From assembly GCA_002914845.1 (NCBI GenBank), contig JXTC01000017.1, positions 1,720,721 through 1,784,720 on the forward strand: a stretch of DNA of 64,000 bases. Direction: 5' to 3'. This document shows, one piece after another, positions 11,146 to 25,807 of the stretch. Source of the stretch: Trema orientale. Lineage: Eukaryota > Streptophyta > Magnoliopsida > Rosales > Cannabaceae. The stretch's first letter is position 1. The number at the start of each line of letters is the position of its first letter. A program made the translations under genes and the position numbers. The notes under the pieces are model-generated. The model did no database searches, was not told the DNA's origin, and saw only the letters and a list, made by a program, of their open reading frames with translations.

Positions 11146-12478
11146 TTCTCCCTCTCGCTCGCTTCGCGTGCTTCAACTTTTTTGGGTTTTGGGTTTGGGG
11201 TGGTGAATGAGAGTGAAACTACTGCACCAGCCTAGTCGAAAGCCCAAAACTCAATCCTCTCGTGCTCATCACGTGCTTTCGTCTCTACATTCCCCCACCC
11301 TTTTAATTTTTTTAATTTTATCGGTTGACCTTTCAATTTTTATTTTTTTTTTTCTTTCAGGCACATTTTTAGAAAATCTCATTGTCTTATTTATTAGTAG
11401 GGTGTCGCTATCAAGTACTATAATGTTTAACACCATATAATATATCTGTTTATTACTACATTTTTGAGATCTACTCGATCTCGATGTCTTATTTCTTATA
11501 GAGCATTGCTATAAATCACTATATATTTTTAGGAGTCTAGGAGTACCAATACCATTTGTGTCTCTGATTTTTGTAAATTTTAGGTGTTAAAGAGTTTTTC
11601 TCGAGAAACAGTCTATCTAAACAGTTGTAGTTTTAATTTGTTGATTTTTTTTTTTTTGAAAGATTAATTTGTTGATTTTTGTTTTGTGTACTTTATTGCC
11701 GTTTTACTTTCAGGGATACGTCCTCTTTTGAAGTTAATTGCTGTTGTAAGAGAACTTTTCATATTTCGTTTCGCAAAACTATTGTCGTCTTCGGTTATTT
11801 TTGTTTTGTTCTTAAAGTTGCTGTCGTTTTTAGAATATACTGTCGTTTCCCAAGCTTTTCAAGGTACTTGTACTTCTTAAGTTGTTGCAGACAAGCGCTT
11901 GCAACTTATTGTCGCGTGAATTGACGTTGTTGACAAATCTTTTGTCGTTCTTAGAAGGTATTGTTCTTAGAATTTTCTCAACTGTTGTCGTTTGTCATCA
12001 TTGTCGTTTTATAAGAGCTAATTTTTCAATGTGTCATGGTTTTTTTTTTGTCGCCTCTATTCTTAGTTGCTGTAGTAGTTATACATGATATTCAGTCGTA
12101 TGTAGTATGTACTGTCGTTAGTATTTTTCAGTCGTATGTATTGTTGTTCAAGAGCTCTCGTTGTTCAATAGTTTCATTGTTGTGTGTTTTTTCCTAGGTT
12201 GTTGTAGTAGTTTTTGTGTAATTGACATTTATTAAATTGAAGAATTGGATCGTCATTACATTGTTTTGTGTCGTATTTTAAATTTCTTTTCGTTTGCCTT
12301 TAATTATTGTCGTTTAACGACGTGACGTTCTCTTGGTCGTTAAGAAAGAAAAAAAGATAAAACGGAGCTCCGTTACTCCAGAATCACACGCATAAAAGTG
12401 TCCGTTTCTTAACTTTTTCCAAAAGTTTTCATTTTCCCGTTCCGTTTTCTGTCTGAGAGTCTCTCCACAAATCGATGG
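11146..12478. other. Divergent spacer between mtACP and RABH1b, with strand-biased GTCGT motifs
   Basis: Both genes read away from this stretch, so it holds both promoters. From about 11690 to 12340 the plus strand carries about a dozen GTCGT pentamers, mostly as TGTCGTT, while the reverse form ACGAC is almost absent. No open frame here has recognisable protein features. Confidence 0.5.
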
Positions 12479-12487
12479 TATAAATAG
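12479..12487 (+). promoter_or_regulatory. TATA box of RABH1b
   Basis: TATAAATAG lies 195 bases upstream of the ATG at 12674. The interval, containing a GAGAGAGA tract and CAAGCAAG repeats, would be the 5' untranslated leader. Confidence 0.55.
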
Positions 12488-12652
12488 CCCACCAAACAGA
12501 ACAAAATCACGAAAAAGCCAAAGCCAAAGCCAAACCCAGAGAGAGAGAGAGGACTCACGCAAGCAAGCAAGCAAGGATCTCGTTCTCGATCTCTCGATCT
12601 CTGGGGCGAGATCTGGACGTTGGATTTCATCGGTGATCCGAAATTCGAATAG

Positions 12653-15229
<2,577 letters not shown>

Positions 15230-17089
15230 TAATATGCTATTCAAGCTGTCATATTTGTGGCTTCATTTGCTTTTTGATCCTATTGTCTGTAAAGCTCCAC
15301 CTTTTTTTTGTAGCATTGGATTTTTTGTGTATGGTTGATTGTTAAAAGGTTTAGGCCCTTATTCGGCTAAAGATTAGAAACTGAAAACTATTTGAGATAA
15401 AAGTTATCACATGAAAGCTCTTTACATAAAGTGATTATTTGCAATATATAGGTCTCGCAGTTGGCTTTACTTTTCACTGCTTACATTTGGTTTTCGTTTT
15501 GGCTTCATAAGTTGGAACTAGGAAAGGACATTTATTCTTCGGTCCAAATGTTTAGAAGTAGAACCACCACACTTTGTAGGCGTTGTGTTCTCTTTCAATA
15601 AAGGCCGATGAAACTGATTTGTTTATGAAGATGGATCGCTGGCTGTGGGGCTCACTTTTGACCTGCTTGAGAGGGTTTGGGGTGCTTTCCGTTTTTTTTT
15701 TTTTTTGGCTCGTTGCAATAGCTAGGCTAGAGGTCCTCCTGACCTTCAGTTTTGAAGCTGTGATTTCTTACATCTTGTGATGTAAACCACAGATAGGAAT
15801 CTCCTTCCCTTGTCAAACAGTACATTTTTACATGCTCCCCGCATGAGTTACACTGACATACACGAAATGGTGCCCTACCTAATAGTGGCAAGAACATCGT
15901 AGTTGAAGTACGATAGACATCACAGAAGGTACATGTACATGTAATGGTGCAGACAGAAAAAGTTAAAAAGCTGTATGAAAGATGTCGGTCTAATTCAATT
16001 TCCCCAAATCAGCCTCTTTTATCTGCTGGGTCAACTCAGCCATTTTGGGAATTTTTCCTTAATTAGCTCTAAATTTTAAAATAGCTTTGAATCCCATTGA
16101 GGAAATTTTTAGGGTTCAAGAAATTAGAGTTCCAGTTTATCAAAAATTTCAATTTTGATTTCTTTTTTCCTTCTATGTTTCCTAAACTACTATACATGGG
16201 AAAAGGGAAAAGGTTTTTTTTTTTCATTCAATATGTTCTCTCAAATTTTTAATCCTTACCAATATCCTGATTTCGAACTTCCAAATAAAGAAACGAAAAA
16301 GGGATTTTTATACGTAGTGGTCTCATGATATAAAAAATCTCATTTATAAATTTTTATCAAAACAAATTCCTCAATCTCAGGTTACTTATCTAAATTTACT
16401 TAAATAACCTTATTAGAAGGCTAAAATTTTCATCTATTTGAACTATTGCTATTCAAACTTTTTCTCCAACTTACTCAATGAATTTTTATCCCTTTTGGAG
16501 TGAGACGAGATGAGTCGTCATCGAATTTGATCCTTTTGATATTAAATCAGATATTTTTTTCCACTTAAATCTAGCTTTTTTTTACAAGTTTAAAATGGTT
16601 CTGATGTCGATTTTTTAGTAAATGGTGGGAACATGTGATGAATTTGGAATTCTATTTTTTTTAATTGAAAAATAGTCCGTCTTTCATAAATGAAATGAGT
16701 TACAATTTATCTCCTCTTTTCTGTGGGTCTTAAAATATAGTCAAAACTGATAAATTCTGAAAATAAGCAAACTACAGTCAACCAATTATTGATGTACCTC
16801 AGGAGAAAATAATTTATTAAAGGAAGAGCATAGAATCTCTAATATGAATTACACGTGGCGGAATCTGATGGCTGGAAAGTGTATCTAGCCATCGTTCAGA
16901 AAGTCTCGCCGTGATCATTGAATCGAGGCCGTGAAGCACCAAACCTCTTTTGCCTTAAATATATATATATATATATATGTATATATTAATGATGAATAAT
17001 AAAGAATCAAATTCCAAAAGCAAAATCGCTTCTGTATTATGAGAATACAATTCCTTCTCAAAACCTCTCTTTAATCTAAATATTCAGAC

Positions 17090-17175
17090 TCAGTATCGTC
17101 GTTTGAAGGACCAAGGCCAAGCTTCTTCCTTCAGCAGCTCCACTGTCCCAGCACCCACCTTCAACCAAATGCCAG
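17090..17175 (+). other. Probable 5' untranslated exon of the purine permease
   Basis: The segment ending CAAATGCCAG before GTTCTC is conserved in the second duplication unit (ending CACATCCCAG before GTTGG, at about 21336), including the splice-donor look. No in-frame ATG leads from it into the permease in unit 1, so it is best read as a leader exon followed by an intron of about 1.3 kb. The acceptor is uncertain; one near 18500 would exclude the ATG at 18445. Confidence 0.4.
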
Positions 17176-18444
17176 GTTCTCTTTCACGATCTTTTTTCTG
17201 TGTTTTTAGACAAAATTCTGATATGGGTTTCTTTTATTTTCTTTCTTGCACTCCGTTTGGTTGCTCACAAAGAGAAACCCCTCAATAAAGTTTTGATTTT
17301 GATTTTGATTTTTTTTTTTTTGTGGATTCACCCAGAAGTGTACTTACTTTTTGTATAACAGTACCTGTGATGTCAAGCTTGGATTTGTTTAATGGATTGA
17401 AGAAGAGGTTTTTAATGTTTTTCTTTTTGTATAAGACAAAACAATTTTGCCTTTTTATCTTTTTGGGCGTAAAAGCAAGTACTACTTTTTTTTTTTTTTT
17501 TTTTTGCTTGAAAGTAGTACTTATTGTTGCTTATAAAATGTTGACAGAATTAACAGTGAAATCCTTAATCTAATTACTTTTTAGTTTTTAGTTTCTTAGC
17601 CTCCAGTCAGCTTGTAGAAAGAATTCCCATTAGAAGAGTAATGAGTTGAGAGAATTGTGAGGTCAGATATCATCTCTTCTGTTTTTGTAGTTATCTGAGA
17701 ATCTAGACTTATTGATTTTAAGCATTTTTTTTCTCTCTCTGAATTCTGTGTCTATTTTAAATATGGAACAAGAGGAAGTTTGTTAGCTATATCTTTATGG
17801 TTATTATTCTTTTCGTAGCAGTTTTTAGCCAATACTGATATTGTAACCCAAACCTCAAATTAAAAATGCCCACTACTGTCACTATGGTAGTAAAACCCTT
17901 TTGCCTTGGTCAAATGGTTACTCTAGTGGTTCTTGACCTCCTCTCATAACAGAAAAGGAATGAGTTCATTTGGCTCTGCAACTGTGTAGAAGAGGATTTA
18001 TAAAATTAAAGCATGTGGAATGAATTATCAAAAACATCATATTACGTACAATTGGATTTTAGCTTAGATCTGCATACTAAAGAACTGATTATTGGTCTGT
18101 AATTACCTTCGCATAAATATCATTCCGTGTTTTTGTTTGTGCATGTTTGTACGTTTGTATTCACAGCCGGTGCGTTGTAGCCTACATATGAAATCCTATA
18201 AACTCCTAACATGCCCTTTTGGTCTCAAATTAAGATGAAAGGAAGAACAGAACTTGTCTATTTGCTTATTGAACCACTCTACCAATGACATCTGCATAAC
18301 GTATGGCTCTGGCATGATCCTACGTTATAATAAAACCTTAATACATACAAAGAGCCGAACAGTGTAGATGTTACAATATGTTGTTACTTGTTTTGCGACT
18401 TTATCTTCTTATGTTCAAATTATTCTGGAGTAATTTAATCTTGA

Positions 18445-19599
18445 ATGGTAGATGGAATTCATCCGGAGAGTAATTTGTTTATAAATATTGTGTACAATAC
18501 AGATCACCAAGAGCCAATCTTATCCAAAGATGAACTTTCAACGAGCCAAATACAATTTGCTAAACTCAAGCGTTGGCAATGGTGGTTTTTGGTGGCACTC
18601 AACATAATATTCCTTCTGGTGGGTCAGGCAGCTGCTGTTATACTTGGCAGATTTTATTATGACCAGGGGGGTAATAGTAAATGGATGGCTACTTTTGTCC
18701 AAACTGCAGCCTTCCCGCTCCTCCTTATTCCGCTGTTTCTTATCCCTTCTTCCCAATATCCTTCAACTTCTTCCACAGCACCTTCAATTAAAGTACTTGC
18801 CTCAATTTACTTCTTTCTAGGAGTGGTCATAGCTGGCGACAATATGTTGTATTCTGTTGGACTTTTATATCTCTCAGCCTCTACTTACTCCCTTATTTGT
18901 GCAACCCAATTAGCTTTCAATGCGGTTTTCTCTTACTTCATCAATTCTCAGAAGTTCACTGCCTTGATTCTCAACTCCGTGGTTGTCCTATCACTATCTG
19001 CAGCCCTTATTGCTGTCAATGACGACTCAGATGGACCAACAGGAGTTAAAAAATCAAAGTATATAATCGGCTTCATTTGCACACTTGCAGCTTCTTCATT
19101 GTACTCTCTTTTACTTTCTCTTATGCAACTAACGTTCCAAAAGGTTCTGAAACGGGAAACATTCTCTGTGGTACTTGAAATGCAAATCTTTACATCACTG
19201 GTTGCCACTTGTGCTTCGCTCATTGGTCTTTTCGCGAGTGGAGAGTGGAGGACTTTGCACGGAGAAATGCAGGGTTTCGGTAAAGGAGGATTTGCTTATG
19301 TGATGACATTGGTTTGGACAGCTGTGGCTTGGCAGGTTTGCTCTGTTGGTGTTGTAGGATTGATATTTGTGGTCTCTTCTCTCTTCTCCAATGTAATTAG
19401 CACTCTCTCTTTGGCTATCACCCCAATTGCTTCTGTGATAGTTTTCCATGACAAGGTGAATGGTGTTAAGATAGTTGCTATGCTTATGGCAATTTGGGGT
19501 TTTGCCTCTTATATTTATCAGAACTATCTTGATGATTCCAAGGCAAGAAGGACACGGAGTAGTACTGTTACTGAATCCCAGAATGATTCTTTATGTTGA
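18445..19599 (+). CDS. Purine permease (PUP family), intact
   Basis: A 384-residue integral membrane transporter of the plant PUP branch of the drug/metabolite transporter superfamily. Characterised members move adenine, cytokinins, other purines or pyridoxine across the plasma membrane or tonoplast with protons (family knowledge); the substrate here is unknown. A cytosolic N-terminus of about 45 residues is followed by about ten hydrophobic segments, starting WWFLVALNIIFLLVGQAAAV. Family hallmarks are LGRFYYDQGGNSKWMATFVQ, YSVGLLYLSASTYSLICATQ, AFNAVFSYFINSQKFT, EWRTLHGEM, LVWTAVAWQV and IIFHDK-like VIVFHDKVNGVK, with IWGFASYIYQNYLDD near the end. The frame is unbroken. The ATG at 18445 is the first in frame, but in unit 2 the matching codon is ACG. 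If a leader intron ends near 18500 the start would be different. Confidence 0.9.
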   Translation: MVDGIHPESNLFINIVYNTDHQEPILSKDELSTSQIQFAKLKRWQWWFLVALNIIFLLVGQAAAVILGRFYYDQGGNSKWMATFVQTAAFPLLLIPLFLIPSSQYPSTSSTAPSIKVLASIYFFLGVVIAGDNMLYSVGLLYLSASTYSLICATQLAFNAVFSYFINSQKFTALILNSVVVLSLSAALIAVNDDSDGPTGVKKSKYIIGFICTLAASSLYSLLLSLMQLTFQKVLKRETFSVVLEMQIFTSLVATCASLIGLFASGEWRTLHGEMQGFGKGGFAYVMTLVWTAVAWQVCSVGVVGLIFVVSSLFSNVISTLSLAITPIASVIVFHDKVNGVKIVAMLMAIWGFASYIYQNYLDDSKARRTRSSTVTESQNDSLC

Positions 19600-20289
19600 T
19601 GAATCTGGGAAAAATCCCAGAAATTCATTGTTTCGGATTATTAGTTCGATTAGTTTTGCTTGGAAATTCAAGCATAAAGTTTCTGCTCTCTAAATGTATG
19701 TTCCACAGTAAACTTGATTTTGGGTTTTACATGGAATAATAAGTCACCTTTTATGTAGCATTGGACTTTTTGTGTATGGTTAACCGTTACCTTATTCACC
19801 TAAAGATCAGAAACTGAAAACTATTTTAGATGTTGAGATAAAAGTTATCACATGAGAACACTTCACATTAAGTGGTTCTAGGCGGTACAGGTTTTGTAGT
19901 ACCTTACTATCTACTGCTTAGCTTTTGTTTTCTTAGTGGCTTTCTTAATTTGGGACTTGAAAGTAAGACCATTACACTTTGTAGGTGTAATTCCTCTTTC
20001 AATAAAGGCATGAAAGTGAAATCAGTTTTCTCAAAAGATGGATCAGTGGGGCTGACTTGTAACTTGCTTGAGAAAGTTGTGAATTATTCCTTGCTCAAAC
20101 TCAAGAGGACTTTGGTGAGCCATGACCATCACCTAAAAGGTGACATGCAACGCATACCAGGTTTCCTTGGTGACCTTTTCAAGCATTTTTTCCTCTATAT
20201 TTGGTGTTTTTTTCGCAATATGACAGTTTTGAGGCTGTGATTGCTAAGCTCATGGGGGTGTGGATTCAACACTTGGAATGATAAACTAT

Positions 20290-20752
20290 AAATAAGATCT
20301 AGTTCTTGAACTTTTCGATTTGAAGTAATTTGGTCTCTAAACTATCTAAATTACTATTTGCTATTAAATTTCTGACAAAAAACACATGTGAGGAGAACGT
20401 TGCAGCAACTGAAAGTGTATTTAAAAGAATTTTTAAGCATAAAAAGTGAATAATCATAGAAAAATTTCATCTTAATTTGTAGTTCCAAGAACCATAAAAA
20501 ATGTAAATAATATTTTTCATTATCTCTAAATCATTTTGTTCAGTTTATTTTTCATTAAATATATTTTCAGAAAGTGTATTTTTTGGTCAGAAATTTAACA
20601 ACAGGTAGCAATATAAACAATTCAAGGACCAAATTATTACAAACTAGAAAATTTAAAGATTTTATTGCTACAATTGAAACTTTAAGGATCAATTTGCTAT
20701 AAATTAGATAGTTTAGGGACCATTTGTGCCATTAACCCTTAAATTTTATCTG
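20290..20752. mobile_element. Foldback element, one end decayed
   Basis: The right end reversed reads GGGTTAATGGCACAAATGGT followed by CCCTAAACTATCTAATTTATAG, a start often seen in plant Mutator-like or foldback repeats. The left part contains TAATTTGGTCTCTAAACTAT and CTATTAAATTTCTGAC, which pair in inverted order with sequences at about 20575-20640. The left terminus is not recognisable. The matching position in duplication unit 1 lacks it, so it is probably a later insertion. Confidence 0.5.
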
Positions 20753-20905
20753 TACTTCGCACTTTCCAAAAAGGAATAAAGAAAAAAAAAACCATAATGA
20801 CAACGTAATTATTAGACATATCTCGGAAAAATAAATAGTCGACACAAGGACCTACATTCTCCATTATGCGGATACACGTGGCAGAATCTTAAAGGGTTGA
20901 AAAAT

Positions 20906-21087
20906 GAGCAATGCTATAGGGCACCAGTAGTGCCCAGCACCACAGTGACATGTTTGTTTGTCACTGGATGATTTAATTAATAAACTGGGCCCTACATAGG
21001 TCCACTTAAATTATAATTATGATTAACTAGTGACAGATGACACATCACTGTGGTGCTGGGCACCACTGGTGCCCTATAGCATTATTC
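20906..21087. mobile_element. Mutator-type MITE, 182 bp, copy 1
   Basis: The ends are GAGCAATGCTATAGGGCACC and, reversed, GAATAATGCTATAGGGCACC; the inverted match runs for about 40 bases to ACCACAGTGA. It is flanked by perfect 9-base direct repeats, TTGAAAAAT at 20897-20905 and 21088-21096. The matching spot in duplication unit 1 (about 16875-16890) reads GGCTGGAAAGTGTATCT without insertion, against GGTTGAAAAATGCATCT here. The site was therefore filled after the duplication. Confidence 0.93.
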
Positions 21088-22439
21088 TTGAAAAATGCAT
21101 CTGCCGTCTTTCCTAGAGCGTGGCCGTGTCGATTGAAACGAGGCAGCAGTGAAGTGAAGTGAAGCACCACCAAAACTCCTCTGTGATGGATACTAGTAGT
21201 ACTAATAGTAATACAGGAGGATCATCCAAGCCTCCCTTCAATCTCAAAACGCAGTCTCAGTATTGTCGTATAGATGCTCCATTCAGGGTCAAGGACCAAT
21301 CATGCAGCTCCACCTTCAACTTCAACCACATCCCAGGTTGGTTCTCTTTCCTAATTTTTTTTTTAATTTCCTCACTTGGACTATATATATGTTTGATAGC
21401 TGAGATTGAATAGGCCACCTTTACTACTAATCATAAATGAAATGCATGCACACTCTTTTCTCATTCATTCAATATTACACAACAGAGAGAGTAGCTATAA
21501 TGTTAATGTTTAGCTTGGATTTTGTGTTAAATGGAAGAAAGAATGCTGATCTGATCTGGGTTTTTTCAATGCTTTTTTATTATTTTCTGTCTTCATCTTG
21601 TTAACCATGTCTAATTATATATCAGTATTAGTATAATGCATATATATACACACATATAAGTTATATAATATGTGATTTGCAGGTGCAGGTCTGAAATCTT
21701 TTCTTTTCTACTTGGAACTTGAAAACAATAAACATTACATGTCCTCTCTTCTGTTTCTATAATTATCTGATAAACTAGATTGATTATTATAAGCATCCTC
21801 ATTGACCTGAACAACACATTTGAAATCCTCCCTCAGAATTCTGTGTCTGTTTTTAAATGTGGAACACCAGGAAGTTTGGTAATATCTCTTTTAAGTTTCA
21901 GGGTCTAAGATTCTTTTTTGTATGCGCAATTTTCTACCTAAGTTGATACTGTAACCCAAACATCAACTTTAAATGCTTCTACTGATTTTATGGTATTAAG
22001 GCCATTCGCCTTTGTCGAGTGTCAACTTGCCCTTCTCTCATAAAAGAAAAGAAGTGTGTTCATGTGGCTCTGCGTTACAATTGGATTATAACTTGATTAT
22101 CTAAAAACTAAATAACTGATTATTAGTTGACCTTTCCATAAGTAGTATCTTCTCATGTTTCTGTTTGTGCATTTGTATTAGAAGCCTTTGCATTGTAGCC
22201 TACTCATGAAGACCTACATAATCCTAACGTGCACTTTTGGGTTCCAAAATAAGACGACAAGGAATAATAGAACTTTGCTTCGTTATTTACTTTGTTGAAC
22301 CATTTCACCAATGACATCTGCATTACACGTTTCTCTGGCGTGACCTTGTTAACGTTAAAATGTATGCAAAGAGTTGATCGTTAGGATGTTGCAATACCTT
22401 CTCTGAGTTCAAATGCTTCACAGGTTACTTAATCTTGAA

Positions 22440-23505
22440 CGATAAATGAAATTCATAGAGACTAATTAGTTTGTAGATGTTGTATTCAATGCAGATAACC
22501 ACCGATCTTATTCAAAGATGAACCTTCAACACAGCAAATACAATTTGCTAAACTCAAGCGCTTGCGATGGTAGTTTTTTGTGGCGCTTAACATAATATTC
22601 CTTCTGGTGGGACAGCCAGCTGCTGTTATACTTGGCAGATTTTATTATTATTCCTTCTTCCCAGTATCCTTCAACTTCTTCCACAGCACCTTCGATTAAA
22701 GTACTTGCCTCGATTTACTTCTTTCTTGGAGTGTTCGTAGCTCGTGACAATAGTTTGTATTCTGTTGGACTCTTACATCTCTCAGCCTCTACTTACTCCC
22801 TTATTTGTGCAAACCAATTAGCTTTCACTGCGATTTTCTCCTGCTTCATCAATTCTCAGAAGTTCACTGCCTTGATTCTTAACTCCGTGGTTGTCCTATC
22901 ACTATCTGCAGCCCTTATTGCTGTTAATGATGACTCGGATGGGCCAACAGGAGTTACAAGATCAAAGTATATCGTCGGTTTCATTTGCACACTCGCAGCT
23001 TCTGCATTGTACGCTCTTTTACTTTCTCTTATGCAACTTTCGTTCCAAAGGTTATAAAACAGGAAACATTCTCTGTGGTACTGGAAATGCAAATCTATAT
23101 ATCACTGGTAGCGACTTGTGCCTCGCTCATTGGTCTATTCACAAGCGGAGAGTGGAGGACTTTGCACAGAGAAATGTGGGGTTTCTGTAAAGGAGGATTT
23201 GCGTATGTTATGACTTTGGTTTGGACAGCAGTGGCATGGCAGTTTTGCTCTGTTGTGTTGTGGCATTGATATTTTAGGTCTCTTCTCTCTTCTCCAATGT
23301 AATTGGCACTCTCTCTTTGGCTGTCACTCCAATTGCTTCAGTGATGGTTTTCCATGACAAGGTGAATGGTGTTAATATAGTTGCTATGCTTATGGCAATT
23401 TGGGGTTTTGCCTCTTACATTTATCAGAACTATCTTGATGATTCTGAGGCAAGAAGAACACCTAGTACTAGCGTTCCTGAATCCCAAAATGAGTCTTTAT
23501 ATTGA
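22440..23505 (+). pseudogene. Purine permease pseudogene (second tandem copy)
   Basis: Clearly homologous over its length to the intact permease at 18445-19599, but not translatable. Where the intact copy has RWQWWFL, this copy has a TAG stop near 22570. About 80 bases coding the FYYDQGGNSKW to IPLFL stretch are missing near 22650, with a change of frame. One A is lost in the CAAAAGG run near 23048, and there is a further frame change and stop near 23255-23275. The remaining open pieces (22632-23057, 22985-23269, 23317-23505) still read as permease segments such as YSVGLLHLSASTYSLICANQ. The start region is also changed, with ACG at the position of the intact ATG. The C-terminal segment is best preserved. 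A transcript is possible but not a transporter. Confidence 0.92.
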
Positions 23506-25807
23506 TGAATCTGGGAAAAAGGTCAGAAAGTCATTGTTTCAGATTATATGTGGTTATGTCCCTTTTGATTGGCAATCCAAGCATATGATCCATTAAAATT
23601 TCTGATCTCTAAACGTCTCTTCCACAGGAAACTTGATTTTGGTTTTATATATGGAATTAGTCAAATGTTTTTAGGACTCTAGATCTCAATGCCCTTGCTT
23701 CCAATACCTTTTTAATTACCATATACTGATATATACTTGTACTGTACTTGCATATATTCACACACAAGTTATATAAATTTACACACATCTATATATGTAT
23801 ACATACGTATGTGTATATGCCTATATATGTGAATGAATATAAATGTCTATTTTTTGTAGAGAAAGAGAGATTTGTCTTTATCATTTCTTGATGGACACAT
23901 AGTCAAATTCGATTGCTTGTCATTGCCGGAATCAAAGTTAGTTATATCACATCCTTAATCGTTTTCAATGTTTAATCATGCAGTAGAAATATAAAGATAA
24001 TTGGATAAAAATCACACCTTACGTTGATATTTTTGTATCCTATTGTAAATACTGGAAAAATACAGTCTTGGACACCCTTTATTGTTATCCATAAACTGAA
24101 TTAAATAACAAATACAGGTACTTATCAATAGTGGGGATTACAAAACCATGTTTGACCCATTTGATGGGGAACTTGATATTGATTGATGTTGATCATCAAA
24201 CTATTTTATACAAATTCTAAAAGGCTAAAGTAAAATCAAGAAAACAATTATCTTTTGATATTTGCTAGAAAAAGTAATCCAAAGTCAATGAAAACAAGAA
24301 AGAACATTTAGTTCTGACTTTTTCTTTTCTTTTTCTTTTAGCCATCTTTTGGATTTAGTCTATGCCGTGAATATTATTTAGCAATGTTAAGCTCAAACAC
24401 ATTACAGAACAGAATTATAACCTGACAATAATAATTAATTTTTAGCTAATGAAAAGAAATTGAAGACAGTCAATCTAGCAAATAAAAAAGAAAAAGAAAA
24501 AAGCCTACCATATATACATGTAAATATATATATATATATAGTTTGTTTGAACTACAATATTCTTTTTCAAGTTAAATAATGTATGGACTGCTTTATGTTG
24601 TGGAGGTATGCTCAGACATCTGAAACATATTAATTTCGATTAATTAACCATATGGACCACATATTGCTTTTGCTTTTGAGTAATTTGGGAGATTTGTTCT
24701 TTTTTTCCCTTCTAAATTAATTGTTATTAAATTATTATTTTAGCCCATTAGTTTAATGGTCAACTCTCCCTTATTGATTGGATTATGATGTAATAATAAT
24801 GACTGGTTGCTTTAAACTCAGGTTTTCTAAGTTTCAACCCAATGTTTAATTTGACAATACCTCTCGGGGAATTAAAAATTAAGTTTCCACCCAATGTTTA
24901 ATTTGACAACTCCATTGGGATTCTCATGCGTACCTTAGTAATCGTGTTATATTATATTAAGGAAAGTGGACCAAGATCAGTCCATTGGAAGTTGGAACCT
25001 AGGCTGAGCTAGTGGAATTTGAGCAGCATATGCATGTATATGTATATGTATATCTATACGTAATATTTATATAATTAAAACCTTGTTGGCTTTGGTAATC
25101 ACTTTAGGCCCTCAATTTAAGCTTATAACAAAAAGAAAAAAAAAAAAAAAAAAGACAGGTGTTCATATCTATGCCGACTTCGTGCAATAATGGACCCCTT
25201 TCAGCACCTTGTGTGTTCATTTGGTGTATAATTTTGTCCTATTCAAAATTTGGCATAAAAAATTATACTAATTAGTAGGAGAATGGAATAATATTTAGTT
25301 TTTAGTATATTTGTATATATTTATTCGTTAAAAGATCCGCTTATTTGGACCTTATTAAATTCTATTCAATTATTGACCCGTTTGATATAATATTTTTAAG
25401 TGCTATATGTATTTAAAGGTAAAAAATCTAACCTAAAAAACTTTTGTCGTCGCTCTCACATGAGGCCGGAGAGGGAGTGTTTGGATTTCCTTCTCTAACC
25501 TCTCCTCTTCCTCCCATATTCTCTGTGATCTCTTTCAGGGATGAAGTTTTTTTCTTTTTTTCTTTAAATTTTCTAATAAGTCCAGATTAAAATTTAGTTG
25601 TAGTACTACGTTTATGTGGATTTTGTATCACTTGATTTTTTTATCTATGTGAGTATTAAATTTTATTTACTAGATCTTAAATCTGAGAATTTCTTCTTTG
25701 ATTTAGATCTGTAATTTAGATGGGTTAATTTTCTTTTTCAGCGGGCGTAAATCTCATTTAGTGTTAGAATTATAAGTCTACTCGCCAATAATGTAATGCA
25801 GTATCAA

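Larger units (their letters stand above)
15297..19744 (+). repeat. Tandem duplication, unit 1 (RABH1b trailer plus purine permease)
   Basis: This unit begins inside the RABH1b 3' trailer (CACCTTTTTTTTGTAGCATT) and ends just after the permease. The same order of sequence recurs at 19745-23665: a trailer-like segment, a spacer with ACACGTGGC, a 5' exon ending in CCAG before GT, and then the permease. Limits were set by eye where similarity starts and stops, and the two units adjoin directly. Confidence 0.8.
19745..23665 (+). repeat. Tandem duplication, unit 2
   Basis: Begins with a RABH1b-trailer-like segment (CACCTTTTATGTAGCATTGG) and runs through the decayed second permease. Over 178 aligned coding bases compared by eye (about 18960-19137 against 22862-23039) there are about 14 differences, or about 92% identity. 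The spacer parts are more diverged and contain insertions absent from unit 1. The open frame at 19872-20240 falls in the trailer copy and is not a gene. Confidence 0.78.
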
